A stretch of DNA of 17,590 bases, taken from NCBI GenBank assembly GCA_044371675.1, contig JBILTF010000046.1:1-17590 (forward strand), read 5' to 3'. How positions within the stretch are numbered: the first letter of the stretch is position 1; each line of letters opens with the position of its first letter. This document shows positions 1 to 7,289 of the stretch, one piece after another. Under the pieces are notes generated by a model. The model did not search any database, had not been told where the DNA came from, and saw only the letters and a program-made list of their open reading frames with translations. A program made the translations under genes and the position numbers. The stretch is from CAIZGX01 sp044371675 (GTDB lineage: Bacteria; Bacteroidota; Bacteroidia; Flavobacteriales_D; Sanyastnellaceae).

Positions 1-245
1 TTGATAGCGCCCGACTGCAAACCCTTAACTTCTAACGTCCAGTTCACATTCTTCGAAAACGAAGCTGTAAACGTTGTCGTTTCTCCACTCGAAAAATCTA
101 CATCGCGATTGGTAATATCAAGATCATTCACCAAGGTGAACTCACCGTATAAGTCAACCAATGAAGGCCCTTCGAACTCTTCGTCTACCTTACATGAGGT
201 GTAGACTAACGAAGCAAATAGTAGAAAGTAAATAGACTTTTTCAT
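1..245 (-). CDS. Surface-type lipoprotein, C-terminus cut by window start
   Basis: Only the first 81 codons lie in the window. The N-terminus (MKKSIYFLLFASLVYTSC) is a lipoprotein signal peptide with Cys18 as the lipidation site. It is followed at once by K-V-D-E-E, which resembles the acidic lipoprotein export signal that sends Bacteroidota lipoproteins to the outer face of the outer membrane. The visible remainder is rich in Thr, Ser, Val and Phe and looks like the start of a beta-sandwich, perhaps an Ig-like or BACON-like domain; that is inference from composition. The ATG follows the stop codon of the barrel gene upstream by one base, so this is the last visible gene of a tight operon that starts with a glycoside hydrolase. 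A glycan-binding role would fit the context but is not shown. Confidence is high for a lipoprotein and low for function. Confidence 0.8.
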   Translation of the reverse strand, partial: MKKSIYFLLFASLVYTSCKVDEEFEGPSLVDLYGEFTLVNDLDITNRDVDFSSGETTTFTASFSKNVNWTLEVKGLQSGAI

Positions 246-246
246 A

Positions 247-1971
247 TTAAAAATTCATTTGATAAAGTAACATAAACTGACGAATAGTGTAATTCTGTGT
301 TGCATCGAAAGCATCGGTATTCTTGAAGTTCGAAAGGTTCATAGACAAACTAGACTTGTCAGAAAAACGGTAACGAACACCAGCCGCTTGCATGTATTCA
401 TTTCCATCTGTTTGATATTCTTTGAAGTTATAAATCTCTGAGAAGTTGTTGCGAACAGCGGTGTAATCGAATCCATTGAACGTGATTTGTTGAAGACCTA
501 ACATAAGATCCCAATTGTCCCAAAATTCGTATTCCATTCCAACCGAGAAAATTTGTGTTGAAAGATCTACTGCACGCACATTCTCTTCAGCCTCGCGAGA
601 AGTATTGTCGTTTCTGAATCTTACAGAAACATCGAACAATTTATCCTTACTTCCGAATCTCTTGCTCAAATGCGCAACAGCCTTCACCTCTGAACGCATG
701 AACTTGCGCGGTATCAATGTTCCTTCTCCGCGTGTCTCTTGCAACATCAGTTGCGTTCCAGAGATTTCGAACAATTGTTTTGGGCTAATGTATCGCGCAT
801 TAACGGTTACTCCTTGTCTGTTCGGCGTTGCAGTTCCGTATGGCGTAATGTTATCGTACTTCGGTTGTGTTAACATTAGGTTGGAAGAAAGCTGACGGTT
901 GTATGCGTTTGACTCGCGCATTAAATCGAAAGCTGTTAAATTTCTTACCACTTGATCATTCGTAATTCTTCCGAAAGATGATGGTTGGTAATTGTAATTC
1001 ACACGCTTGGTTTGAGCCCCTGGACTGCGGAAATCAGAGCTAACATATTTCCATCCGGCTTCAACACTTAATCCTTTCGACGAATTCACTCCCATCCATT
1101 TCGCGTCGAAAATCTTTCCGTTGGTTTCCGGTGAACCTTCGAATTTCTCGTAGTATGTTTTTGAAGTTCCTGCTTCCACATTCACCTTCATTTTCCAATT
1201 AGAAAAATCTCTCTTCAACAACAAAGTACCTGTAGTTACCGGGTTGTGGAAGGTGCTTAAGTTTCGAGAAGTTCCTTCAATGTCGAAAAGAGTCACGTGA
1301 TTCACTCCAACTTCAAGGAAGTTACTTTGAACCAAATTCACATTGTATCCAGCGAATAAACGATCGTTGATGCTTCCGAAATCTGTTGTTCTTACACGTG
1401 TTGCCACTGTATGAAATTGCAACTCCTTCACAAACTTCGAAAACTGCAATCCGAATTCTGCAGCCGCTCCTTGTTGTCTCCAAGAACTATCTGCCGCATA
1501 GAAATTATCGTAATTCATCAAGCGCGTTTGTTGCTGAAACACAACTGGACCTTGCGTAATAATTTCTTGTTGTGTATTCGAAAGCGTGTAAGGTGAAAGC
1601 TTGTAGTTGATGTCACCCAATTGGTAGCGCACCACTCCACCAGCAACACCTTTAATATACAATTGACGAATGTCGAAGCTAACCCCAGATCCCCAGAATC
1701 CGCCGTAGTCGTTGCGCACACGAACCATTCCTTGAATTTCGGTGTTTCTATTCGGACGAATATTCATTCCCAAATCAACTAAGGTGTGACCGCTGTTCAT
1801 GCGTGGAATGGTGATGGAATCTTCCACCTCCTGACCCATTCTATCTCCGTAATAAAGTCCACGTGCAGCACCCGTGAAGACGACCTTACGCAAATCTTTT
1901 TCTTGAGCTGAAACAAACTGAGCTACTAATAAGGCAGCAATTCCAACAACGATGTGTAATTTATTTTTCAT
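247..1971 (-). CDS. Outer-membrane beta-barrel protein, unknown family (574 aa)
   Basis: The start chosen is the ATG at 1971, which puts a clean signal peptide first (MKNKLHIVVGIAALLVAQFV, then SAQ|EKD). Upstream in-frame starts would bury the signal peptide and overlap the previous gene by 85 bases. The start overlaps the previous stop by one base (TGATG), implying translational coupling. The mature protein has many alternating polar/hydrophobic stretches rich in Tyr, Phe, Asn and Arg, and it ends in ...QMNF. A terminal Phe is typical of proteins inserted by the BAM complex. There is no TonB-box or plug domain and no T9SS sorting tail, so it is neither a SusC-type transporter nor a T9SS cargo. 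I do not recognise the family. The operon context with a glycoside hydrolase and a second barrel suggests a channel or surface complex for glycan handling; this is inference. Confidence 0.85.
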   Translation of the reverse strand: MKNKLHIVVGIAALLVAQFVSAQEKDLRKVVFTGAARGLYYGDRMGQEVEDSITIPRMNSGHTLVDLGMNIRPNRNTEIQGMVRVRNDYGGFWGSGVSFDIRQLYIKGVAGGVVRYQLGDINYKLSPYTLSNTQQEIITQGPVVFQQQTRLMNYDNFYAADSSWRQQGAAAEFGLQFSKFVKELQFHTVATRVRTTDFGSINDRLFAGYNVNLVQSNFLEVGVNHVTLFDIEGTSRNLSTFHNPVTTGTLLLKRDFSNWKMKVNVEAGTSKTYYEKFEGSPETNGKIFDAKWMGVNSSKGLSVEAGWKYVSSDFRSPGAQTKRVNYNYQPSSFGRITNDQVVRNLTAFDLMRESNAYNRQLSSNLMLTQPKYDNITPYGTATPNRQGVTVNARYISPKQLFEISGTQLMLQETRGEGTLIPRKFMRSEVKAVAHLSKRFGSKDKLFDVSVRFRNDNTSREAEENVRAVDLSTQIFSVGMEYEFWDNWDLMLGLQQITFNGFDYTAVRNNFSEIYNFKEYQTDGNEYMQAAGVRYRFSDKSSLSMNLSNFKNTDAFDATQNYTIRQFMLLYQMNF

Positions 1972-3917
1972 CAAAAAAACGCTTTTAATTCTACCACTAA
2001 TTCTCTTCCATTGAAATGATCTAACGAGAAACTCTTGTCTTCGAAAGAGAACCAACGGTGACGTAAATAAAGTCTTGTATTTCTTCCCAATTCAACATCT
2101 ACACCCAAGCCATAACCCTTTCCGTATTGGTTTCTAGGCCTTCTTGAAACTTCGTCGATGTTCGTCAAGTAATTCGCAATGGTTCTTTCATATCCAATGT
2201 AACCGTTCAACATAACCGTTGACGTAAGCTCATAGTAGATTTCCAATTCGGAAGAGTATTGTCTAACATATGCCTTCTCGTTGGTCACAACAATGGGCGA
2301 GAATTTTCTTCCAGCACTTTGCATTTGTAACAATGAAAACAAAAACACTTTATGCGCTCCAATTTTTCCCTGATATTTCATTTGTGCTTCGGCAACATTG
2401 AAGTGCTTTTTGTTCACTACCACGCCCGAGCTATCATCTGATAGTTGAACAGATTCATAGGTGTCTCTATAGATATCTGAATATCTTCCGTAAGGTCCCA
2501 CATTCGCAGGATACTGCCAACGCCAGAAGCGCGAACGCGTTACGCTATTCACAGGATGACCGTATGTAATGATTGCTGCTGCAGCTTCTAATTCCGAGGA
2601 AGCACCCATGCCTCCGCTAAATTTAAATTTCTTCGTTCCCCACTGAACATTCATGTTCAAACCTTGACGGTTGTTAGTCATTTGACCCAAACGAATCATA
2701 GAACTTCCGAATGGCTGCAACAGAGAAGAACTTCCAATACCTCCAGCAGGAATCTCATTGGCTGCATATTCCTGAGTTGCTGTATTCCAAAAAATAGCTG
2801 TGTTGTTTACCACCCTCGGACTTAAGCGAAAGGCGTGAACTTCCAAGATTGGCCTTGATCCAACAACAGGTGTAGACCAACGCAATTGAAGTGCCTCGCC
2901 CCATTTTCCCTGATGTCTTGGACTGTAATATTTTCCTACACCCATTTCCGCTTTTAACGTGTGACCTTTAATGTTGGTCATTCCCTCTAGCGTTATTACA
3001 TTCAAGCCGAAAGCTTCGCGCGCAAGACTATCTGTGTAGTTTACACTGTTGAATGTATTCAATGCCAAGAAGCCATTTCTCTTTCCTTTGTGAAGTAGCT
3101 TTCCTCCATAAGAATAATTTGGAACGACAGAGAAACCTCCATTGATTTCACTTTTTCCAACCATTCCTAACAGATAAAAATTCTTAGGTAATTCCTTTCC
3201 TTCAACGACCGCACCTTGAAAGGCGCGATTTCCCCATCGCGAATCCTGATCTATGCTTCCTTGATCGAAATATTGCTGATATCTGGAAGCCGCACTGTTT
3301 CCCATGGGATCCCACGGATTTCTTTCGAACAGCATAAAACGATTGTATCCGCGGAAAGAACCAAACGTCAAATCAGAAATACTCAACCATTGAATACCAC
3401 CGACGCGCACGCCCCATTGTCCGTATTTCGTTTTGAAATTACCGTACAAATTCATTCCCAACATGGTTCCCAAATTTCCACCTAGCGCAACTGTTCCCAA
3501 AGGTTTTTGAATACTCGGACGAAGAGAGTCGGCCACTTGCGCGCCGTAAGAAGGATTAATCACTCCATTTAAAAATTGGAACATTCTTAAATCGAATCCC
3601 CAACTTGATTTGTCTGAAAACTGTCCTGCAACATTCACCAACAAATTAGGTAGCTGTTCATCGTCACCAATAAAAAAGTTCCTTGGAAGAAGTGTATCGG
3701 TTGGTATTGTTCTTTGGTAACCTCTGTTCTGCTTAGTATAGGTTCCAAAAAAACGATAGAACCCTGAAACACTTATCTTTCCGGGGGTTAGAGAATCCTT
3801 CTTCGGATAAAGTCCGTATGATGAGGTAAGGTTGTCTACCTGTCCAAACGCAACATTTCCTTCAACCAGAAATAGAAGTGCTAAAAGAGAAAACAGATAT
3901 TTAAAATTAGACTTCAT
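1971..3917 (-). CDS. Outer-membrane beta-barrel protein, unknown family (648 aa)
   Basis: The protein begins with a signal peptide (MKSNFKYLFSLLALLFLVEG, cleavage after NVAFGQ) and ends in ...VVELKAFF, a C-terminal aromatic signature of outer-membrane barrels. The body has many predicted amphipathic beta strands such as GKISVSGFYRFFGTYTK and TRLYLRHRWFSFEDKSF. Late repeats of Y-E/Y-G patterns resemble the last strands of a porin-like barrel. No plug domain, peptidoglycan-binding domain or sorting tail is visible, and I do not recognise the family. The ATG lies five bases after the stop of the glycoside hydrolase gene. The stop TGA shares its last base with the ATG of the next barrel gene. Two different large barrels encoded back to back suggest a heteromeric outer-membrane assembly or paired export/import roles; that is inference. 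Confidence 0.85.
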   Translation of the reverse strand: MKSNFKYLFSLLALLFLVEGNVAFGQVDNLTSSYGLYPKKDSLTPGKISVSGFYRFFGTYTKQNRGYQRTIPTDTLLPRNFFIGDDEQLPNLLVNVAGQFSDKSSWGFDLRMFQFLNGVINPSYGAQVADSLRPSIQKPLGTVALGGNLGTMLGMNLYGNFKTKYGQWGVRVGGIQWLSISDLTFGSFRGYNRFMLFERNPWDPMGNSAASRYQQYFDQGSIDQDSRWGNRAFQGAVVEGKELPKNFYLLGMVGKSEINGGFSVVPNYSYGGKLLHKGKRNGFLALNTFNSVNYTDSLAREAFGLNVITLEGMTNIKGHTLKAEMGVGKYYSPRHQGKWGEALQLRWSTPVVGSRPILEVHAFRLSPRVVNNTAIFWNTATQEYAANEIPAGGIGSSSLLQPFGSSMIRLGQMTNNRQGLNMNVQWGTKKFKFSGGMGASSELEAAAAIITYGHPVNSVTRSRFWRWQYPANVGPYGRYSDIYRDTYESVQLSDDSSGVVVNKKHFNVAEAQMKYQGKIGAHKVFLFSLLQMQSAGRKFSPIVVTNEKAYVRQYSSELEIYYELTSTVMLNGYIGYERTIANYLTNIDEVSRRPRNQYGKGYGLGVDVELGRNTRLYLRHRWFSFEDKSFSLDHFNGRELVVELKAFF

Positions 3918-3922
3918 TCGCG

Positions 3923-5269
3923 TTAAGGTTGAAATTCGATTGGTTTGAAAGAGACCGCTCTCTTAGGAGCTTGTCCTTCTTTTCTAGGCATCACATAAAA
4001 CGGAACGTTGGTATAAGCGTAGTGCCCATTTCCATCTACCGTTTCAAAAAATAATCTGTAAGCTCCTTCTGCAGATGGCGCGAAAAACTTAGCGCTGCTT
4101 GTAGTTTTCTTTTTGAATAGTCCTGCAATAGGAGTTGGTGCACTTTCCGCATCACCACCCGATTTAATGTCCCGGCTCTCGGGAACAATCACCCAAGAAG
4201 ATTTCAATAAATCACCATCGGCATCTTTCACGAAAGCACTGACTTCGTAGATTTCATCCGCTGTTAAGGCAATGTATTCGCCTTTCTTTTTTCCATTCAC
4301 CAAAACAGAATCTAAAACAGGTGTTCTGTTTTTCACTGTTCCTGGTTTCCAGATGTCTTGAAGAACTTCAACTGCTTCAGAAGCATTTCCTTCAGCAGAA
4401 AATAATCCGTACCACGTTGAAGTGGTCTCTTGCTTATGTCCCCACAAGAACACATAAGAGCCAATACAATAATCTTTGTCGGCTTGAATTTCATTGGTCA
4501 AGCGCTCTCTGTACGATTTCGCTTTTTCTGAACTGCTTTGTTCCACAGGAGCGCCCCATTTCGTTTTCGCAACTTCCCAATGTCCGTTTGGTCCCCATTC
4601 GGTAATCATATACGGACCGTTCCATCCGAAATTGCGAATGCTCTTTCTCACACCGGCAATATCGCCGTAGGTATTCACGCAATACACATCAATCTCAGGC
4701 GCATCGCGAAGAATCAATTTCACTTCCTTTTCATCTAACCCGGCAGTCACTGTTGAAGTTGGATGATTGGGGTCAACTTCATGAATAAATTTCGCGATGT
4801 CATTGATAGCAGCCCAAACGCGGGTGTTCGAATAAAACAGATCCACTTCGTTTCCGATGCCCCACATGAGTAAAGCCGGATGATCTTTGAATTGAAGAAT
4901 AACTTTTTTGAATCCTTCCAGCTGGGCAGCCACTTTCTTTTCGTCGTTATAATCGAAACCGTGACGTTCATGTTGCACCCACAGTCCTAACATCACTGTT
5001 AGTCCTTTTGAATAAGCCTCGTCTAAAATCTCCTGAGCCTTATCAGTACTCCAGGTGCGAATAGAGTTTCCGCCTATTTCAACCAATTTATCGAGTTGAA
5101 CATTTCCTCCTGCTCCGCGCACCTCATAGTCCTTTCCGTTTCTCGACATATGCCAAACCCCGGCTTCATCTTGCACCAATGAAACCGGAATTGCCTGAGC
5201 ATTTACCCCTGCAGCGCTGAAGAAAAGCGCCAAGAATATGAACAAGTATATGGGGCTATTGTTTTTCAT
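3923..5269 (-). CDS. Secreted clan GH-A glycoside hydrolase, GH2-like TIM barrel
   Basis: Residues 1-25 form a signal peptide ending in GVNAQ. Residues about 40-310 read as a TIM barrel of clan GH-A. W-G-I-G-N-E-V places the likely acid/base at Glu141, and I-T-E-W-G places the likely nucleophile at Glu224. These enzymes retain configuration and cut beta-linked glycans. The stretch around residues 68-108 (NSIRTWSTDKAQ, then GLWVQHERHGFDYND) is the kind usually annotated as a glycosyl hydrolase family 2 TIM barrel, but the GH2 sandwich domains are absent. Residues about 312-448 look like an Ig-like or binding domain. There is no lipobox and no T9SS tail, so the protein is probably periplasmic. 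It is the promoter-proximal gene of the minus-strand operon, divergent from a T9SS-sorted binding protein. Substrate is not readable from sequence; beta-glucan is favoured by the neighbouring GH16. Confidence 0.85.
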   Translation of the reverse strand: MKNNSPIYLFIFLALFFSAAGVNAQAIPVSLVQDEAGVWHMSRNGKDYEVRGAGGNVQLDKLVEIGGNSIRTWSTDKAQEILDEAYSKGLTVMLGLWVQHERHGFDYNDEKKVAAQLEGFKKVILQFKDHPALLMWGIGNEVDLFYSNTRVWAAINDIAKFIHEVDPNHPTSTVTAGLDEKEVKLILRDAPEIDVYCVNTYGDIAGVRKSIRNFGWNGPYMITEWGPNGHWEVAKTKWGAPVEQSSSEKAKSYRERLTNEIQADKDYCIGSYVFLWGHKQETTSTWYGLFSAEGNASEAVEVLQDIWKPGTVKNRTPVLDSVLVNGKKKGEYIALTADEIYEVSAFVKDADGDLLKSSWVIVPESRDIKSGGDAESAPTPIAGLFKKKTTSSAKFFAPSAEGAYRLFFETVDGNGHYAYTNVPFYVMPRKEGQAPKRAVSFKPIEFQP

Positions 5270-5327
5270 TTTAAATTCGTTTCAGTTGAAGGAATTGTCG
5301 GCAAAGTACACAAGAAATCATAAAACA

Positions 5328-5354
5328 TTAATACAATAAAAACAAATGTATTAA
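5328..5354. promoter_or_regulatory. 8-bp perfect inverted repeat in the divergent intergenic region
   Basis: TTAATACA at 5328-5335 is matched by TGTATTAA at 5347-5354 across an 11-base spacer. The right arm overlaps the minus-strand -7 candidate, so the repeat could be a binding site for a repressor of the glycoside hydrolase operon. AT-rich regions produce such repeats by chance fairly easily, so this is a tentative site. Confidence 0.3.
5343..5350 (-). promoter_or_regulatory. Candidate -7 element for the glycoside hydrolase operon
   Basis: On the minus strand this reads TACATTTG, an exact match to the Bacteroidota -7 consensus TAnnTTTG. It would give a leader of roughly 70 bases before the ATG at 5269. 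The nearest upstream TTG is about 23 bases away, longer than the usual spacing, so the -33 element is weak. The palindrome at 5362-5376 would lie in the upstream promoter region, a place where a bound protein could affect both divergent promoters. Confidence 0.4.
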
Positions 5355-5360
5355 AACCTT

Positions 5361-5390
5361 TTTGTATAAAGTACAATTTCTCTAAATTAG
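5361..5390 (+). promoter_or_regulatory. Candidate promoter for the 324-aa T9SS binding protein
   Basis: A -33 type TTTG (5361-5364) and a -7 type TAAATTAG (5383-5390, one mismatch to TAnnTTTG) are separated by 18 bases. The promoter upstream of the gene at 7290 has the same TTTG, the same 18-base spacing and the matching -7 variant TATATTAG, and both share the 11-mer ACCTTTTTGTA. That agreement supports both calls. The leader would be only about 10 bases long. Confidence 0.55.
5362..5376. promoter_or_regulatory. Putative operator TTGTA-N5-TACAA, copy 1
   Basis: The site reads TTGTATAAAGTACAA, a perfect inverted repeat with 5-bp arms. Its left arm contains the TTG of the -33 element for the gene at 5405, so a bound protein would block or position RNA polymerase. 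A perfect second copy and a one-mismatch third copy lie at 7173-7187 and 7241-7255, next to a NrtR-type regulator gene, which is the likeliest protein to bind them (inference). Confidence 0.5.
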
Positions 5391-5404
5391 CAAAAAACTA
5401 GATC

Positions 5405-6379
5405 ATGAAAAAAATTCTATTCTTACTCTTTTCCATTTTCTCTTTGAATGCAGTTGCACAAGTAGATATAACCTTTCAAGTAGACATGAACGGTGTTACT
5501 GGATTCACTACGCCTGAAGTTAACGGCACATTCAACGGCTGGTGCGGAAGCTGCGCGCCGATGAGCGATGCGGACGGCGATGGCGTTTGGGACTTAATAA
5601 TCTCTTTAGCTCCAGGATTCTACGAATACAAATTTTCATTCGACGACTGGGCTGGTGAAGAAACGTTAGTCCCTGGAAGTTCATGCAGTATGACTACTGG
5701 TGCTTTTACAAATCGCGTTTTGAATGTTTCCGTTGCAGAAACGTTGCCTGTCGTTTGTTGGGAAAGTTGTGAAGCTTGCGGGCAATCGTCTGGTCCATAT
5801 TACGTTACGTTCATTGTCGACATGGGTTCAAGCGGAACAACATTCACTACGGCTGAAGTGAGCGGGTCATTCAACGAATGGTGCGGTGGTTGTGCCCCAA
5901 TGAGCGATAGCAACGCTGATAATATTTGGGAACTTAATATTCCACTAAACTTAGGGACATATGAATATAAGTACACTTATGACACTTTTTCAAGTGCAGA
6001 ATTACTTACCGTTGGAGACCCTTGCACAGTGACAAGTTCTGGTTTCACGAACAGATTTTTAGATGTAACAGGTACGCTTGTAATGGACACGGTTTGTTGG
6101 GGAGAATGTTTAAGCTGCGGAGAAATTAATGTGCATGAAGAAACGACTGAAGAGTTTTCAGTTTACCCTAACCCGGCGCAAAATTCATTTATGATTCAAA
6201 GTGCTAACTTGGTGAAATCAATTTCCATTCTAGATAACACAGGAAAAAGAATTGAGCTGCCGACTATAGCGTTAAACAACAATGTGCAAGTGAATACAGA
6301 ATCACTTACTACAGGAATTTATCACGTGCAGGTAATTACTTCAAATGGCGCTAGCACTCAGCGTTTCGTGAAGTTATAA
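5405..6379 (+). CDS. T9SS-sorted surface protein with two six-Cys starch-binding-fold modules
   Basis: Layout: signal peptide 1-19 (MKKILFLLFSIFSLNAVAQ), module 1 at about 20-128, module 2 at about 132-238, and a T9SS type A sorting domain at about 245-324 (YPNP at 254-257, ending in a short basic tail VKL). Each module shows the starch/glycogen-binding fold pattern seen in AMPK-type CBMs: FNGWC or FNEWC, then PMSDxxxDxxW, then YEYKF/YEYKY. Each also carries six cysteines (WCGxC, one before the FTNR segment, VCWxxCxxC). There is no catalytic domain, so the protein is probably a surface glycan-binding protein exported by T9SS and anchored or released by the sortase-like PorU step. It is convergent with the regulator gene six bases away. 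Its modules are close relatives of those in the 989-aa protein downstream, pointing to recent duplication. Which glucan is bound cannot be told from sequence. Confidence 0.88.
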   Translation: MKKILFLLFSIFSLNAVAQVDITFQVDMNGVTGFTTPEVNGTFNGWCGSCAPMSDADGDGVWDLIISLAPGFYEYKFSFDDWAGEETLVPGSSCSMTTGAFTNRVLNVSVAETLPVVCWESCEACGQSSGPYYVTFIVDMGSSGTTFTTAEVSGSFNEWCGGCAPMSDSNADNIWELNIPLNLGTYEYKYTYDTFSSAELLTVGDPCTVTSSGFTNRFLDVTGTLVMDTVCWGECLSCGEINVHEETTEEFSVYPNPAQNSFMIQSANLVKSISILDNTGKRIELPTIALNNNVQVNTESLTTGIYHVQVITSNGASTQRFVKL

Positions 6380-6385
6380 GAAGAA

Positions 6386-7129
6386 TTAAAACTCGAAAAC
6401 AAACCCTTTGTCGCGGTACTGCTTAAACAGTTTCGCGTCGAAGCGGTATAAGCTAGACGGGCGGTGACGTACATTTTGTTGCGACTCGTCCAATCGTGTT
6501 AAGAATTTCAATCCGTTGATTTTCTTTCTGAAATTACCCTTATCGAATTCTCTTTGCAATATTGTTTCGAAAATTGCTTGGAATTCGGTGAGTGTAAATT
6601 TTTCTGGAAGAACCTTACTCCAAAGCGGCTCCGCTACTATAATATCTTTCAAAGCTCGAAAACTTTCGTTCAAAATTTCTTTGTGATCGAAAGCCAATTT
6701 CGGCATTCGCTTAATGCTGTGCCACTTGGTCTGCTTCGCCCATTTTGAAGGAAGCGGATTAATATCCATTAGTTCAACCAATGCTATGTACCCAACGGTT
6801 ATAACACGTCCTAGCGGATGTCTATTTACTTTTCCGAAGGTGTGTACTTGTCTCATGGACACGTCCGACAGAGAAGTGAGGTCGTTCAATACACGTTTTG
6901 CCGAATCGTCAAGATCTTCATATGGATATACTAAGTCACCCGGAAGTGCCCAATAATCTTGGAAAGGATCGGTCCCTCTTTGAATTAGCAATACCTTTAG
7001 CTCTCTTTCGTGGTAACCGAAAATGACACAGTCAACAGAAAAAGCCGACTTGAAAAACTCGTCAATAGGAATCGAATAGATATCGTCCTGTTCAATTCTC
7101 GTCTTAGAAATTTTCTTTGAAATAGCCAT
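6386..7129 (-). CDS. NrtR/AraR-like transcriptional regulator with degenerate Nudix domain
   Basis: Residues about 28-150 are a Nudix fold, with SVDCVIFGYHERELKVLLIQ and then DYWALPGD. Residues about 175-235 are a winged helix (FTLTEFQAIFETIL, FRKKINGLKFL, RPSSLYRF) as in NrtR-type regulators. The canonical Nudix box GX5EX7REUXEEXGU is broken. It starts G64-X6-E71, and the REUXEEXGU part reads RVLNDLTSL (79-87), so two of the Glu that bind metal are lost. That points to a ligand sensor without hydrolase activity. In Bacteroidota such proteins (AraR type) control sugar-use genes. Here the gene sits between two T9SS glucan-binding genes and next to copies of a shared palindrome, so it probably controls this locus and itself. 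The effector is unknown, and repression versus activation cannot be read from sequence. Confidence 0.85.
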   Translation of the reverse strand: MAISKKISKTRIEQDDIYSIPIDEFFKSAFSVDCVIFGYHERELKVLLIQRGTDPFQDYWALPGDLVYPYEDLDDSAKRVLNDLTSLSDVSMRQVHTFGKVNRHPLGRVITVGYIALVELMDINPLPSKWAKQTKWHSIKRMPKLAFDHKEILNESFRALKDIIVAEPLWSKVLPEKFTLTEFQAIFETILQREFDKGNFRKKINGLKFLTRLDESQQNVRHRPSSLYRFDAKLFKQYRDKGFVFEF

Positions 7130-7172
7130 TTAACAAATTTCAGCCAATTTAAATGACAATTCTCAGGGCTTC

Positions 7173-7187
7173 TTGTAAAAACTACAA
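7173..7187. promoter_or_regulatory. Putative operator TTGTA-N5-TACAA, copy 2
   Basis: The site reads TTGTAAAAACTACAA, a perfect 5+5+5 palindrome identical in arms and spacing to the one at 5362-5376. It lies 44 bases upstream of the regulator gene start at 7129, in a position suited to autoregulation. Confidence 0.5.
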
Positions 7188-7226
7188 TTTTTTCAAAAAC
7201 TCGGTGTCCTTTTATTTTTGAAAAAA
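7188..7226. promoter_or_regulatory. 12-bp perfect inverted repeat between operator copies 2 and 3
   Basis: TTTTTTCAAAAA (7188-7199) pairs with TTTTTGAAAAAA (7215-7226) around a 15-base loop. It lies between the two operator-like sites in the divergent region of the regulator and the 989-aa gene. It could form a stem in the regulator leader transcript or keep the two operators apart. Its low complexity makes function uncertain. Confidence 0.3.
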
Positions 7227-7239
7227 AAATTTCCACCTT

Positions 7240-7269
7240 TTTGTAAAACAAACAATTAGTGTATATTAG
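7240..7269 (+). promoter_or_regulatory. Candidate promoter for the 989-aa binding protein and GH16 gene
   Basis: TTTG (7240-7243), an 18-base spacer and TATATTAG (7262-7269) match the arrangement upstream of 5405. Transcription would begin around 7275, leaving a leader of about 15 bases. The GH16 gene overlaps the 3' end of the first gene, so this promoter should drive both. Confidence 0.55.
7241..7255. promoter_or_regulatory. Putative operator, imperfect copy 3
   Basis: The site reads TTGTAAAACAAACAA, which matches TTGTA-N5-TACAA with one mismatch in the right arm. As in copy 1, the left arm overlaps the TTG of the -33 element, so the geometry relative to the promoter is the same in both T9SS genes. 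Confidence 0.45.
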
Positions 7270-7289
7270 CGCAACTAAAAATCAAACTT

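Noticed and set aside
515..895. Long open frame antisense to the 574-aa barrel gene
   Set aside because: It has no signal or recognisable domain and lies wholly inside a well supported gene on the other strand; similar shadows occur opposite most genes here.
1972..2055. In-frame N-terminal extension of the 574-aa barrel protein starting at 2055
   Set aside because: It overlaps the preceding gene by 85 bases and would place an ordinary signal peptide 28 residues inside the protein; the TGATG junction at 1971 is the natural start.
6380..6385. Terminator between the convergent genes at 6379 and 6386
   Set aside because: Only six bases separate the stops, and the nearby GTTTCG/CGAAAAC pairing is imperfect with no U-run.
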